Of a stretch of DNA of 64,000 nucleotides, positions 50,809-61,081 are shown in pieces. Numbering within the stretch: the stretch's first letter is position 1; every line of letters starts with the position of its first letter. A program made the translations under genes and the position numbers. The notes beneath the pieces are model-generated. The model made no database searches and had not been told where the DNA came from. It worked only from the letters and a program-made list of their open reading frames with translations. Origin of the DNA: JBFMFR01 sp040752025. GTDB lineage: Bacteria; Chloroflexota; Anaerolineae; Anaerolineales; UBA4823. The DNA lies in the NCBI GenBank assembly GCA_040752025.1, contig JBFMFR010000034.1, forward strand, positions 1 to 64,000. Reading direction: 5' to 3'.

Positions 50809-51372
50809 CTAAAAAATATTGCGCACAACGATAACCAGCGCGCTCAGCACGCCCAGAGGTGTATACAGGTATAAGAAAATCGTAAAGCGATCGGCTAATG
50901 ATGAAACCCATTTTTCTACAACTGGAAAGCGGCTAAAAATCTTAGACAAGATGATCATGTTAAGTACCAGAATGACAATCAAACCCAGGCACAAGCCTGC
51001 AAATATCCACCCTTCCATTGCGGCAAAGTATTCGACCCGCCGTCGCAGGGCATAGGCGAGGGCAGTAATGATGAAGACCTGAATGCTCCCTTGAGCGACA
51101 AATACACTTTTGAAATATCTGGCGGGGAAAATCATACTTAGCAATAGGATGAATCCCAGGATTAAGAGGCTTTCAACCAGTGAAAAAGAGAGCATATAGG
51201 CCAATAGGATAAGAATATTCGTGACCCTCATATAGTAAAGCCAGCCGGGTAATTCGTAAGAAAAACGATATAACATCCAACTAAAAATAACAAAAAGGAT
51301 GATAGAGAATACCGGCCAGATTTGTTGTAAGGAGGGCAAGCGCGCCTTAATATTTTGTGTCAGAGTAGTCAA
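50809..51372 (-). CDS. Multi-span membrane protein, partner of the sulfatase-like gene (copy 2)
   Basis: 187 residues, about five hydrophobic helices, paralogue of the protein at 40963-41532 along its whole length (FSWMLYRF, GWLYYMR, AYMLSFSLVESL, PARYFKSVFVAQGS, YTPLGVLSALVIVVRNIF). The pair lies in inverted orientation to copy 1, about 8 kb away, with the exosortase operon between them. Family unknown. Confidence 0.7.
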   Translation of the reverse strand: MTTLTQNIKARLPSLQQIWPVFSIILFVIFSWMLYRFSYELPGWLYYMRVTNILILLAYMLSFSLVESLLILGFILLLSMIFPARYFKSVFVAQGSIQVFIITALAYALRRRVEYFAAMEGWIFAGLCLGLIVILVLNMIILSKIFSRFPVVEKWVSSLADRFTIFLYLYTPLGVLSALVIVVRNIF

Positions 51373-51644
51373 AGCTTTTAGCCTTTCGATTATTTTCTCT
51401 GATAGCTGATTGATTGACAGAATTTATCTTTCACCACGAAGGATACGAAGATTTTTCGGTACAACTCTGTGAACTCCATGTTATTCCGGAAAAATTATAT
51501 CATCATTGATATTTGGGGGTATCTGGTTGAACGCAATGGCGCGGACTCAGCTCAATCTGGTAAAATACTGCTCTGCACCGCGCCTTTGGAAGACGGCGCG
51601 GGCACCCACTCCCTGTATTGGCACAAGGTCGACAAGAGGTCAGA

Positions 51645-53048
51645 TTGGATCGAACACTGTTATTGCAGCGCGGCGCCCGCTGGCTGGCAGCGCTCAAGTT
51701 CTTCGCCGATGGTGAATTCTTCCGCCAGCTTTTCCAAATTGCCATGCCCATCGCCCTGCAAAACCTGGTCATGTCTTCGTTGGGCATGGTCGGCGGGATC
51801 ATGATCGGGCAGCTCGGCGATACAGCCGTAGCCGCGGTAGGGCTGGCCAACCAGGTTTACTTCCTGCTGCAACTCCTGCTATTCGGCATCACCAGCGGTT
51901 CGGCCATCTTCACCGCCCAATTATGGGGCAAGCGTGACGTTCCTAATATCCATAAAGTGCTCGGCCTGTGCGTGCTGCTGGGGGCGGCAGCCGGGCTGGC
52001 CTTCATGGCGCTCTCCCAGGCAGCGCCGCAGGCCGTGCTGCGCCTGTATTCTAACGATGACGCGGTGATCGCCCTGGGCAGCGAGTATTTACGCATATTC
52101 GGCTGGTCTTACATATTCATTGCAATCACCTTTAGCTACGCGGCGGTCTTGCGCAGCACCGGCAACATACGCCTGCCCCTACTGGTGAGCATCGCCGCCC
52201 TGGGTTTCAACACAGCCCTGAGCTATGCGCTGATCTTCGGCGTACTGGGTTTGCCGGCAATGGGAGTAAACGGCGCGGCCTGGGCCAACCTGTGGGCGCG
52301 CATCCTGGAATGCCTGGGAATGCTGTGGTTTACGTATCGACTGCGCACGCCAGCCGCAACGCCATTGCGGATGATCTTTCATCTCGACCTGAGCTTCATC
52401 GGCAAAGTGATGAAACCGGTCCTGCCAGTGATGTTGAATGAACTCCTTTGGGCGCTGGGCATCACCACTTACAACGCAATTTATGCCCGCATCGGCACCG
52501 AGGCCTTTGCGGCAATGAATATCGTGGCCGCCATCGACAACATGGCTTTCGTGTTCTTCTTTGGCGTTTCCAGCGCCTGCTCCATCCTGGTGGGCAACCT
52601 GATCGGAGCAGACGAAAAGGAGAAGGCCCACCGGTATGCCTTGCGCTCGCTGATCGTGGGGCTGCTGGGGGGCCTGGCAGTGGGCGGCGTGCTCCTGCTG
52701 GTAGCGCCATACATCCTGAGTCTGTACAAGGTCTCGGCTACAACTATCGGCTATGCGCAGAAAATCCTGATGGTCATCGCTTTCTCCTTATGGCTGCGCA
52801 TCTCCAACCTGATCCTGCTGCTCGGTGCTCTGCGCAGCGGCGGCGATACGCGCTTCGCACTGGTACTAGATGGATTCATCATCTGGCTGGTGGGCGTGCC
52901 GGCCGCATACCTGGGCGCGTTCGTGCTGCACCTGCCTATCTACTGGGTGTACCTGATGGTGATGTCGGAAGAGTTCACCAAGTGGCTGTTCGCCATGCAG
53001 CGATTTTTCTCCAAGAAATGGATGCATAACCTGGCGCAGATAGTTTGA
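51645..53048 (+). CDS. MATE-family efflux transporter
   Basis: 467 residues from a TTG at 51645 with AAGAGGT upstream; another TTG at 51618 is possible and no ATG fits. Twelve membrane helices in two halves. MATE signatures are PIALQNLVMSSLGMVGGIMI, GDTAVAAVGLANQV, MGVNGAAWANL and NLIGADEKEKAHRYA. It should export cationic compounds or drugs using a Na+ or H+ gradient. The 51373-51644 stretch upstream has a TAAAAT -10-like box (51561-51566) and a leader hairpin CCGCGCC/GGCGCGG (51578-51601). Confidence 0.9.
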   Translation: MDRTLLLQRGARWLAALKFFADGEFFRQLFQIAMPIALQNLVMSSLGMVGGIMIGQLGDTAVAAVGLANQVYFLLQLLLFGITSGSAIFTAQLWGKRDVPNIHKVLGLCVLLGAAAGLAFMALSQAAPQAVLRLYSNDDAVIALGSEYLRIFGWSYIFIAITFSYAAVLRSTGNIRLPLLVSIAALGFNTALSYALIFGVLGLPAMGVNGAAWANLWARILECLGMLWFTYRLRTPAATPLRMIFHLDLSFIGKVMKPVLPVMLNELLWALGITTYNAIYARIGTEAFAAMNIVAAIDNMAFVFFFGVSSACSILVGNLIGADEKEKAHRYALRSLIVGLLGGLAVGGVLLLVAPYILSLYKVSATTIGYAQKILMVIAFSLWLRISNLILLLGALRSGGDTRFALVLDGFIIWLVGVPAAYLGAFVLHLPIYWVYLMVMSEEFTKWLFAMQRFFSKKWMHNLAQIV

Positions 53049-53179
53049 GCTTATCTACCGTTTACCCAATCTTGAAGGGCTATTAACACCCGGATAAAAG
53101 CCCGTTAACACTCATGGGTTACAATAAACTCAGAAGTTGTGGCATACAGTAGTTTATCGAGTGCAACAGGAAAAACACG

Positions 53180-53848
53180 GTGCAGATCAGCTCAGAATTC
53201 AAAGATCACCTTTCCAGCCCAGCCGAGTTCATTCCAACTAACTGGAGTGAGCATCTAGCGAAGTGGGTTTCCAACATATTGAGCCCGCCCGTATTGGCGT
53301 TGTTTGGGATCTTTTTGGCAGCCCAGGCGATCGGTTCGATAGCTGCCTGGTGGTGGAGCAGCTATTACGTGCTCCTGACAGTAGCCCTGCCGTGCGGTTA
53401 TATCGTCTGGAAAGTACGGCGCGGCGAAATCTCTGATTTTCACATGCGCGTACGCCAGGAGCGCATCCGCCCGATGCTGCTCATGCTGGCCTGCTGCATC
53501 GCGGCCTGGAGCACCATGCTGATTGCTCACGCTCCAACGGTGCTGCTCCTGTTCGCTACAATGGGTATTTTGCAAGTCGCCTTTCTTTTGTTGGTAACGT
53601 TGCGCTGGAAAATCAGCGGTCATGGCACGGCGATCGGCAGCCTGGCGGTCTTTCTGTGGAGTATATTTGGGCCAATGGCCACGCCAGCGGTGATCGCAAT
53701 TCCCCTGGTGGCCTGGGCGCGCTTGCGCTTGAATCGCCACGATCTATCTCAAACGATTGTTGGCACATTGGCGGGCATCGTTTTTATGCTGGCAGTATTA
53801 TCCTGGGTAGCCTCTGTATGTCAGGGAGTTAGTCTGTTCTGCCATTGA
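53180..53848 (+). CDS. PAP2-like membrane phosphatase family protein
   Basis: 222 residues from a GTG with AGGA upstream. Six hydrophobic helices. Motifs of the PAP2 superfamily are present in reduced form: K...RQERIRP (motif 1), WKISGHGTAIGSL (motif 2, SGH) and ARLRLNRHDLSQTIVGTLAG (motif 3, R...H...Q..G). Family members remove phosphate from lipid carriers such as undecaprenyl pyrophosphate. The usual Asp in motif 3 is Gln here, so activity should be checked. Single gene. Confidence 0.75.
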   Translation: MQISSEFKDHLSSPAEFIPTNWSEHLAKWVSNILSPPVLALFGIFLAAQAIGSIAAWWWSSYYVLLTVALPCGYIVWKVRRGEISDFHMRVRQERIRPMLLMLACCIAAWSTMLIAHAPTVLLLFATMGILQVAFLLLVTLRWKISGHGTAIGSLAVFLWSIFGPMATPAVIAIPLVAWARLRLNRHDLSQTIVGTLAGIVFMLAVLSWVASVCQGVSLFCH

Positions 53849-53994
53849 AAACACTCGAAAATCGGTGTTTTTGATTATCACTTATGGATTTGTCTTCTTC
53901 TCTTCCCCTCCTCCTTCATAAGCAAATCGGCGGTTGCATAACGCACCGCCGATTTGCGCTTTATCTGGATTGCAACAAAAACAGGAGAAAACAG

Positions 53995-54543
53995 ATGCTT
54001 ACTTTACGCTTCGATGGCCTTTTCCGCAATGTACCAACGGATCTCTTGCAAAGGGCGCAGGCAGGATTTATGTGTTATGGCTGGTTAGTCTGGCGCGGCA
54101 GCGAGATCATTGCCCGCGGGCACGGCGGCGTAGCGCGCAGCAAGAATGCCAACTCGAATATCGCTGAATACCTGGCGTTGATCGAGGGCATGGATGCACT
54201 GCTGGATCTGGTGTGTGAAAATGAGAAGGTCAGAATCTGTGGAGATGCCAAGAGCGTTATCGACCAGATGCGCGGTATGGCAGAGGTCAATGCGAGCAGC
54301 GTGAAGCCGCTCTACCGGCGCGCAATACGGCTAGCCCAACATTTCCATCGCATCCATTGGGTTTGGACGCCGCGTAAGGACAATCACGAAGCCGACGTGC
54401 TCACCCGACGCGCCTTGCGGCAAATTCGATCGGATAAACAAACCTTCCAGACAACCCTACATATTCTCTCGGATGGGAAAACTGCCTCCACTCAAGGCAA
54501 TAAGTTCTTACCACTCATGGATTTGAGAGTTTATGGCGCTTGA
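53995..54543 (+). CDS. Ribonuclease HI-like protein
   Basis: 182 residues from the ATG at 53995 (CAGGAGAAAACAG before it). RNase H fold with all four catalytic residues: Asp7 (LRFDGL), Glu58 (SNIAEYLAL), Asp84 (ICGDAKSVI) and Asp134 (DNHEADVLTRRAL). It is of the short RnhA/RbsU-like type without an HBD domain, with a 35-residue C-terminal tail. It cleaves RNA in RNA-DNA hybrids. Stand-alone, convergent with the next gene. Confidence 0.88.
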   Translation: MLTLRFDGLFRNVPTDLLQRAQAGFMCYGWLVWRGSEIIARGHGGVARSKNANSNIAEYLALIEGMDALLDLVCENEKVRICGDAKSVIDQMRGMAEVNASSVKPLYRRAIRLAQHFHRIHWVWTPRKDNHEADVLTRRALRQIRSDKQTFQTTLHILSDGKTASTQGNKFLPLMDLRVYGA

Positions 54544-54552
54544 GTCAGACGA

Positions 54553-54807
54553 TCAGCCGCTCTTTTTGCCAGCCTGTCTGGCTTTGAGGGCAGCTTCTTT
54601 GGCGCGCCTGGCTACATCGGAGGCGCGCCCAGGCGAATGCGTAGGTACTACGCTGCCAATCTCGGCCTGGTACAGGCGCTCTACGGCCAAAGCCAGCACC
54701 TCAGATTGCGACTTTCCCAAATGTTTGCACAACTCATCCAATTGAGCGCGCAGGATGGGGCTGAAGGATCGATCTATCATCTGCTTCAAATCATTGGGTT
54801 CACTCAT
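54553..54807 (-). CDS. Ribbon-helix-helix-like small protein
   Basis: 84 residues. The segment FSPILRAQLDELCKHLGKSQ, then SEVLALAVERLYQAE, has the strand-helix-helix pattern of CopG/Arc-type DNA-binding proteins. The C-terminal tail is Lys/Ala-rich. It may be an orphan antitoxin or a small regulator. No toxin partner is seen next to it. Confidence 0.6.
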   Translation of the reverse strand: MSEPNDLKQMIDRSFSPILRAQLDELCKHLGKSQSEVLALAVERLYQAEIGSVVPTHSPGRASDVARRAKEAALKARQAGKKSG

Positions 54808-54938
54808 TGGCAGTACCTCTCCAATGATTCTACCGCAGAACTACATACAAAAGCGTTAATTTGCTTCCAAGGAGACGTGGTAAAATCGGTCGAATAGCCC
54901 GTCCCAAAAAACGATGCATCTGATTGTATGAGGTTACT

Positions 54939-56387
54939 ATGCTGCTGAACATCCGCTGGGGAAGTCTACGTGCAAAGCTGGTTGCCTGGTTTTTTGTTCC
55001 ATCGGCGATCATCCTGGTTGGGATTGCCCTGGTGGCCTATCTGGCGCTGCAAAGTAATACCTACCGAGGGGTGATGGCGCTGCTGCTGCTATCCAGCCTG
55101 GTCATCCCGGTTGTTGTGGTTGGCCTGGGGGTCAAACGCATTGCGAAACCTATCGCAGAGTTGACACAGGCGGCGCAGGAAGTGGCGCAAGGTAATTTCG
55201 GCTTGACCGTTACCGCCGACACAGGGGATGAAATCGAGGAGTTAGCCGTTCAGTTCAACAAAATGTCCGGGCAGTTACAGAATGCCTATAACAATCTAGA
55301 GCGCATGGTGGCTGCTCGCACCAGCGAACTGGAAACGCTCAACACCGTGGCGGAAGTAGTTAGCTGCTCTTTGAACCTGGATGAAATCCTGACCTCAGCG
55401 TTGAGCGCAGTGCTGGAAAGATTAGATATTCAGGCAGGGGCGATGCTGCTTTTGGAGGATGGAACTTTCAAACTGCGAGCACAACAGGGCCTTCCGGCAA
55501 ATTCAACAGCAAAGTTGGAAGAAGTTGCTGCTAAGGGGATCTCTGCCCAGGCGATCAGCCAGGGAAAGCTGATTATCCTGGATATCGAGAGCTACGCAGC
55601 GCAATCCGGCAAAGAACTTGCCAACCTGCTGCAAAGCGAAGGCATACAAGCTTTGCTCAGTGCGCCGCTGGTCCACAAGGAAAAAGCCCTGGGAGCGATG
55701 ACCCTGGTGTGTAAACAGGCCTGTGATCGTTCCCCTCAAGAGCAAAACTTGCTGCTGTCGATCGGGCAGCAAATCGGCGTGGCCATCGAAAATGCCCAAT
55801 TATATGAAAAAGCCCAGCAAGAAATCGAGCGGCGTAAGCAGATCGAAGGCGAACTGCGCCGTACGAATGAAGAAAGCACCCGGCGCAACCGCGAACTGAC
55901 TCTGCTCAACCAGGTGATTACGGCAACCACCTCTGGCATGGAACCGAAAGCCATCCTGGAAGTGGTGTGCGGGTCGCTGGTAAACGCTTTCGGTGTAGCG
56001 CAATCCGCCGCGGCGCTGTTGAACGAGGAGAAAACCACGCTGACCGTGATCGCCGAGTACAAGTCGGAACACTACCCTAGCGCGATGGGCGTAATTATCC
56101 CGGTAGCGGAAAACCCGGCTTCGCTGTATGTGATGAAGCAAAAAAAACCCCTGGCGCTGCCAGACGCCCAAAACGACATCCTGCTAACCCCGGTGCGCGA
56201 CGTAATGCGCCAAAGGGGCACTGTATCTCTGTTAATCCTACCGATCGTTGTGCGCGATGAAGTGATTGGAACGATCGGCGTAGATGCGACCGAACGGCGC
56301 GAGTTCAGTGAGGCCGAGATCAGCCTGGCAGAACGCGTTACTGCAGCCGTAGGACAGGTGCTAGAGCGCGCCAATCTAGACGGATAA
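54939..56387 (+). CDS. Membrane sensor with HAMP and two GAF domains, no output domain
   Basis: 482 residues from the ATG at 54939 (GAGGT upstream). Two membrane helices in the first 60 residues with almost no loop, a HAMP domain (KRIAKPIAELTQAAQEVAQG...EIEELAVQFNKMSGQLQ), a short coiled coil (NLERMVAARTSELETLN), GAF 1 (about 125-280), a second coiled coil (EIERRKQIEGELRRTNEE) and GAF 2 (about 320-480). GAF domains bind small ligands or chromophores. No histidine kinase, GGDEF, EAL or phosphatase domain follows, so it must signal through a partner. It overlaps the convergent GatZ-type gene by 12 bp. Confidence 0.85.
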   Translation: MLLNIRWGSLRAKLVAWFFVPSAIILVGIALVAYLALQSNTYRGVMALLLLSSLVIPVVVVGLGVKRIAKPIAELTQAAQEVAQGNFGLTVTADTGDEIEELAVQFNKMSGQLQNAYNNLERMVAARTSELETLNTVAEVVSCSLNLDEILTSALSAVLERLDIQAGAMLLLEDGTFKLRAQQGLPANSTAKLEEVAAKGISAQAISQGKLIILDIESYAAQSGKELANLLQSEGIQALLSAPLVHKEKALGAMTLVCKQACDRSPQEQNLLLSIGQQIGVAIENAQLYEKAQQEIERRKQIEGELRRTNEESTRRNRELTLLNQVITATTSGMEPKAILEVVCGSLVNAFGVAQSAAALLNEEKTTLTVIAEYKSEHYPSAMGVIIPVAENPASLYVMKQKKPLALPDAQNDILLTPVRDVMRQRGTVSLLILPIVVRDEVIGTIGVDATERREFSEAEISLAERVTAAVGQVLERANLDG

Positions 56388-57758
56388 GTAAACCTGATCG
56401 CAGGCTGGGCCAAAGGCCTGGCTTGTGGCCTGTAAATAGCCTGCAAGCACACCGGAGACCCGGTCGTACACCCACTCACGCGGCTGATTTGACAGTTTTC
56501 CAGCCCTGAGGTGGGCGTATTGTTCGGGCATGAACTGGCTGAGCAACGCCAGCGGCGCCGGATAGCGCTCCAGATTCTTGAATAAAGTTTCCAGGGCATC
56601 CCTCACCTGTGGATAGGGCCAATAATAGCGCGAGCGGTCGCTAAAGCTATATTTACGCGCAAAGCGCAGCGCCTGTTCGTCGCCGCGATAATATTTGCGC
56701 CAGTCTTTCGGGTCAGCTTGCATGACAGTATCCAGCACTTCAGGCAAATGGGAAAGCTGCACCCCGGCCCTGTTGCCCAACCATTCTGCCTCCATCCAGG
56801 CCAGGGCAAAAACTGCCTCTCGGAAAGCAAAGGTCAGGCCCGGGCCAACTTTCAGGATGGCGAAGTGGTTTTCCACCAACGCTCGCAAGGCCTGGGGAGT
56901 CTGGTAATCGGTAGAGTGCGCCTCGTAAACCAGGTGCGGCTGCGTCTCAATAAAACTGGCAAGTTGACAGGCTGCCTCGGGTTGAAAGTTGAGCACGTAA
57001 TCGTCGCCATATTCCACACCGGGTTGAACGACAACCGCAACCACCCGCTCCCAGGCCGCTTCCAGGCCAGCCTGGCAAAATGCCTGGCGCGTGGCTTCGA
57101 TCGTTTCTATAAGGCTGGGGAGCGATGTGACTGAGACAGCCTCCCCGCCGGCCTTGGCTCCGCCGGCGACCGGCACCTCGGTGCCAATCACGTAGCGCGG
57201 CGCGGCAATTGCCGGTTGGCCAGCCTGTCGCTTTTCGGCCCAGGCAGCCTCGGACGCGCCGGCCAACTCAGCCGCCCGCCGGGCTGAGACTTCCACCGGA
57301 AGCGCGCCAGGAGGATCATCCGCCAGCTTCATGCTGGCGTCCAGGTGGATTTTGACATAGCCAGCGCGCACGTAGGCACTGACCAACTCCAGCGATTTGT
57401 GCATGGCACGCTCAGCCGGTTCATCCTGCCAGACAAATGGCCCCAGGTGATCGCCGCCCAGCAGGATAAGTTCCTGAGGGAAACCCACCTGCCCGGCTAA
57501 GTTGTACACGAAGCGGACGAAATCTTCCGGCGTCATGCCGGTGTAGCCCCCAAACTGGTTAACCTGATTGCAAGTAGACTCTACCAACAACGGGGTGCCC
57601 AGCCCTGCCAACTGGCGCATGGCTGCCTGCAACACCCAGGGATGAGCAGAACAGATCGAGACGATCCCAAGCGGCGAGCTTGCCGGGCGTTCTACGCCCA
57701 CACGCTCGTGGGACCGGATGATCTCATCGAAGAAGGCAGCGCGCCCTGTGGGGTTCAC
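56376..57758 (-). CDS. GatZ/KbaZ-family protein (tagatose-bisphosphate aldolase subunit or tagatose-6-P epimerase)
   Basis: 460 residues from the GTG at 57758, which overlaps the kinase stop as GTGA; longer frames run into the kinase gene. Family blocks: GIVSICSAHPWVLQAA, LVESTCNQVNQFGGYTGM, LLGGDHLGPFVWQ, VKIHLDASM, VYEAHSTDYQTP and ILKVGPGLTFAFREA. In E. coli GatZ is called a non-catalytic partner of GatY. I recall that relatives from Chloroflexota have been reported to epimerise fructose/tagatose phosphates, which would fit here because no GatY is present. Last gene of the sugar operon. Confidence 0.85.
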   Translation of the reverse strand: MNPTGRAAFFDEIIRSHERVGVERPASSPLGIVSICSAHPWVLQAAMRQLAGLGTPLLVESTCNQVNQFGGYTGMTPEDFVRFVYNLAGQVGFPQELILLGGDHLGPFVWQDEPAERAMHKSLELVSAYVRAGYVKIHLDASMKLADDPPGALPVEVSARRAAELAGASEAAWAEKRQAGQPAIAAPRYVIGTEVPVAGGAKAGGEAVSVTSLPSLIETIEATRQAFCQAGLEAAWERVVAVVVQPGVEYGDDYVLNFQPEAACQLASFIETQPHLVYEAHSTDYQTPQALRALVENHFAILKVGPGLTFAFREAVFALAWMEAEWLGNRAGVQLSHLPEVLDTVMQADPKDWRKYYRGDEQALRFARKYSFSDRSRYYWPYPQVRDALETLFKNLERYPAPLALLSQFMPEQYAHLRAGKLSNQPREWVYDRVSGVLAGYLQATSQAFGPACDQVYLSV

Positions 57759-58726
57759 GGCAAAAACTCCAAAGCCTGCGCCAGAGCCGGCTGCCCGGCA
57801 ACTCCACCCGCGGCCTGGGTGGAAAGCGCCCCGCAAACGACCCCCAAGCGCAGACACTTTTCCAGCTCCCAGCCACTCAGGTAGCCGAAAATGAAACCGG
57901 CATCGAAGCTGTCGCCAGCGCCAACCGTATCTACCACCTGGACCGGAATCGATGCTACCCGGGTCAGGTTGGCTGCGCCCTGCAGCCCCAGCGCGCCCTG
58001 GGCGCCCAGCTTGACCGCCAACACATCGACCCGAGCAGCCAGTTTGCGAGCGGCCAACTCTACAGCATCTGGACGGAGGCTGTCAGGGCGGACGCCGTCC
58101 GCCCCTACAACAAGGATGGAGGGGTTTACAATAGCCAGGCATTCGGCGGCGTTGGGCAGAAAAACGTTGGTGTGGGGCCAGAGGTCTTCCAGGCCACGCC
58201 AGCTTCCAGAAGGGTCCCAATTGGTGTCGAGCGAAGTGGTCAGTCCCAAGGCACGGGCGCGGCTGAACAGGCCCGGAAGCCCTGGCTGCAGGCTGGTCTG
58301 GAGGAAGTAAGAGGCGACGTGTAAATGGCGCGCCTGGCGAAGCAAGCTATCGGGGACATCTTCGCTCTGCAAAGCAGGGATCAAGCCCGGGTAAGTCAGG
58401 ATGGCGCGATCTGCACCCCGGTTCAAGATCACGCTCAAGCCGGTCTGCTCACCAGAACGCACAATCACACTGCGGGTATCAACGCCGCGCTGCTGCATGG
58501 CTTCCAGCATGAAACGACCAAAGACATCATCGCCGCACAGGCCAACGAAAGCCACCCGCAGGCCGAGGCGGGCCGCGCCGCAGGCAAAGATGGCCGAAGA
58601 CGAGCCAATGGTAAGCGCCGCAGCCTCGACCAGTTTCTCCACCTGTCCAAAAGCCGGTTCGACATCGCCGGACAATATCAGGTCGGGGTTGATTTCACCT
58701 GCCACGAGAAGGTCAAATGCTGGCAT
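57755..58726 (-). CDS. PfkB-family sugar kinase
   Basis: 323 residues from the ATG at 58726 (CGGAG 6 nt upstream). N-terminal [10 protein letters not shown], the glycine-rich [15 protein letters not shown], and the C-terminal signature [17 protein letters not shown] with the catalytic Asp. Members phosphorylate tagatose-6-P, fructose-1-P, ribose or keto-deoxy sugars. In this operon, with LacD- and GatZ-type genes on either side, a ketose-phosphate kinase feeding the aldolase is likely. Confidence 0.88.
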   Translation of the reverse strand: MPAFDLLVAGEINPDLILSGDVEPAFGQVEKLVEAAALTIGSSSAIFACGAARLGLRVAFVGLCGDDVFGRFMLEAMQQRGVDTRSVIVRSGEQTGLSVILNRGADRAILTYPGLIPALQSEDVPDSLLRQARHLHVASYFLQTSLQPGLPGLFSRARALGLTTSLDTNWDPSGSWRGLEDLWPHTNVFLPNAAECLAIVNPSILVVGADGVRPDSLRPDAVELAARKLAARVDVLAVKLGAQGALGLQGAANLTRVASIPVQVVDTVGAGDSFDAGFIFGYLSGWELEKCLRLGVVCGALSTQAAGGVAGQPALAQALEFLP

Positions 58727-58755
58727 CCGGCACTCCGTACGGCGCTGCACACGCT

Positions 58756-59730
58756 CTAATAGGTCTTGTACCAGTCAGGCGTAATCTCGCCGGCGGTGTA
58801 AAAATCTGTCCAGGGCTTTGCCAGGGCACGGCACAAAGAAGTGAGCTTCACCAAACGCTGGCGGGCAATGGTCTGCAAGAACTCCGTACGTTCGCCGGAC
58901 TTCATCGCCACAGCCTCCTGCCATACGGCGCGACCGACGGCAATCCCCGAGGCGCCCGCCTGGCAGGCAGTGATAATCTGACGAACGTAGACCTCGTAAC
59001 TTACGGCTGCGGAAAGCAAGATCCAGGGCGCCACGGAGGCAGCCGAAATTTCAGAGCAGGCCTGCGCCCAGCGAACTTCGTCCACATCCGCCAGGTCGAG
59101 CGGGAACTCGGCCTTGAGCACGTCGATGCCGAGAGGCGTCAGGCGGCGGGCGGTCTCGACGACCACATAGCGTTTTTCGGCAGAGGTGAGCTTCTTGCCG
59201 GCTTCGAGCGCATAGGAAAGTGGCTCGAGCATCAAGCCGAGATCGTGAACTTTGCAGTCCTGGGCAACCTGGGCGACAAAGGCCTCGATCTCGCTTGCAG
59301 TGGTCGCATCCGGATGGTAATACACCAGCAATTTGATCATACTGGCGCCCATGCGTTTGGCTTTTTCCACGCTCCAGCCGGGCAAAATCTGGCTCTGGCG
59401 AGCCGTGGGATCGCCGGTATAGCCAGTGGCCTCAACCGCAACCACCAGGCCGGTACTCCCAGGAAGCGCGCCGCGCGCGAGCGCCTGGGCGGCGGAGTAC
59501 TGCGGATCGAGCAACACAGCCGTGGCTTCGCCAGCCAATATCCTGGCGACTTCCAGTTTGAAGCCAGTCAAATCGGCGTCACTGACCGAAGCAGGCTCCT
59601 GTGGGTTGAGCGCCCGGCGCAAGTTTTGGCGATGGTCGAGGGCCAGGCAGGTAAATGTGCTTTGATCCGAGGTGCACTGCTGCAGGCCGCGCATCTTGCC
59701 AATTGATAGAAAGGAAGGCCTTTGGGACAT
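58756..59730 (-). CDS. LacD-type class I aldolase (tagatose-1,6-bisphosphate aldolase family)
   Basis: 324 residues, the usual LacD length. TIM barrel with Schiff-base Lys206 in [10 protein letters not shown], aligned with Lys205 of streptococcal LacD. Other family parts: [35 protein letters not shown]. It should cleave a ketose bisphosphate to two trioses. The same fold is used by sulfofructose-phosphate aldolases, so the substrate needs testing. AGGTG lies 7 nt before the ATG, and the start is 4 bp after the GH4 stop. Confidence 0.87.
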   Translation of the reverse strand: MSQRPSFLSIGKMRGLQQCTSDQSTFTCLALDHRQNLRRALNPQEPASVSDADLTGFKLEVARILAGEATAVLLDPQYSAAQALARGALPGSTGLVVAVEATGYTGDPTARQSQILPGWSVEKAKRMGASMIKLLVYYHPDATTASEIEAFVAQVAQDCKVHDLGLMLEPLSYALEAGKKLTSAEKRYVVVETARRLTPLGIDVLKAEFPLDLADVDEVRWAQACSEISAASVAPWILLSAAVSYEVYVRQIITACQAGASGIAVGRAVWQEAVAMKSGERTEFLQTIARQRLVKLTSLCRALAKPWTDFYTAGEITPDWYKTY

Positions 59731-59734
59731 TTGT

Positions 59735-61066
59735 TTACACCTCGATGCGCTTGAACTGCGGCAGGTAATCGCGGTTCTGCCTGAACATGGCCTGAACCAT
59801 CTGGCGAATTTCAGCCAGAGACAGCACCGCGGCGGTGAGAGGATCGTGCAAGCAGGCCTGCATCACCAGTCGGGCATCGCCAGTCAGGGCAGCCTGGATG
59901 GCCATCTCCTCGATCATGGCGCTGGTATGTACCAGGGTGGCTAATTGCGGCGGGAGGGCGCCAACGTGAATGGGATGAAAGCCGGCTTTGTCCACGTAAA
60001 CAGGCACTTCGACACAGGCTCCTACGGGCAGGTTGGTGATCAACTCCGTATTAGGCACGTTGCCGTTGAAACCAAAAGGCTCACCGCCTTTCAAGGCGTT
60101 GATGATGTAAGCGGCGTACTCCTCGCCGCGCTGCAAGTCCTCGGCGGTCAGCGGGGCCGCCAGGCGCTCTTTGACCATGTCTTTCCAGGTGTTTTCGGTC
60201 TGCTGGTATTCTTTCAAAATATAGGCGTATTCGCCGGGGTTCCAGCCGGTGCCGTGGGTGCAGTATTTCTCGATCAAGTCGGGGCGTTTGCGGAACCAGG
60301 CATTGTATTCCGAGTTGTGACCGCTGGATTCGGTCGGGTAATAGTCGAGATGTAAGTACATCTCGTTGCGCACGATTTCCTCGTTATACACCGCCGGCCG
60401 TTCGGTGACCGCCTGGCGGATGAGCGGATAAGCATCTTTGCCATTCCATTCATACTTGAGATAGAATGCCTGGTGGTTGATGCCGGCGCAGGTGTAGGTG
60501 ATTTCCCGGTAAGGCGCGCCGATCCATCCGGCCAGCATCATGGCCGTGCCCTGCACCGAGTGGCATAGACCCGTCACGGGGATAAAGGTTGTGCGCTGCA
60601 AGGCACCGCACAACATCGCCATCGGGTTGGTGTAGTTGAGCAAGACGGCCCCCGGGCAATATTTTTCCATGTCGCGCACGATCTCCTGCATGGGAGGCAG
60701 GGTGCGCAGGAAGCGGAAGATGCCGCTGGGGCCGCGGGTGTCGCCGACGTTGATGTCCACGCCGTACTGCTTGGGGATTTCGATGTCATGCCGCCAGACC
60801 TCGGTGCTGCCGGCCAGGATGGTGGTCAGGACCACGTCGGCGCCTTCGAGCACTTCGCCCCGCTCCGGGCTGGCGATCACCCTGGCGGGGTACTTACCCT
60901 CATTGACGATCCTGGTCACGGCGGTTTGTGCAAAGCCCAGCCGCTCGGTGTTGATATCCATCAAAGCCAGGGTGGCATCCTCAAGCAGGGGAAAGGTGAG
61001 GATATCGCGCACCAGCTCAGAGGTGAAGCCGAGGCTGCCAGCGCCAATAAAAGCAATTTTAGTCAT
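59735..61066 (-). CDS. GH4 family glycosidase (alpha-glucosidase/alpha-galactosidase type)
   Basis: 443 residues. N-terminal NAD-binding GAGSLGFT, then metal and active-site motifs: NYTNPMAM, Cys168 in GLCHSVQ and His198 in GINHQAFYL. The CHSV type of motif is found in AglA/MelA-like members. GH4 enzymes use NAD and a divalent metal and work by oxidation and elimination. The family is cytoplasmic and here has no signal peptide. It should release a monosaccharide for the kinase and aldolases encoded downstream. GGAG lies 6 nt before the ATG. Confidence 0.92.
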   Translation of the reverse strand: MTKIAFIGAGSLGFTSELVRDILTFPLLEDATLALMDINTERLGFAQTAVTRIVNEGKYPARVIASPERGEVLEGADVVLTTILAGSTEVWRHDIEIPKQYGVDINVGDTRGPSGIFRFLRTLPPMQEIVRDMEKYCPGAVLLNYTNPMAMLCGALQRTTFIPVTGLCHSVQGTAMMLAGWIGAPYREITYTCAGINHQAFYLKYEWNGKDAYPLIRQAVTERPAVYNEEIVRNEMYLHLDYYPTESSGHNSEYNAWFRKRPDLIEKYCTHGTGWNPGEYAYILKEYQQTENTWKDMVKERLAAPLTAEDLQRGEEYAAYIINALKGGEPFGFNGNVPNTELITNLPVGACVEVPVYVDKAGFHPIHVGALPPQLATLVHTSAMIEEMAIQAALTGDARLVMQACLHDPLTAAVLSLAEIRQMVQAMFRQNRDYLPQFKRIEV

Positions 61067-61081
61067 AGGTTTCTCCTATCC

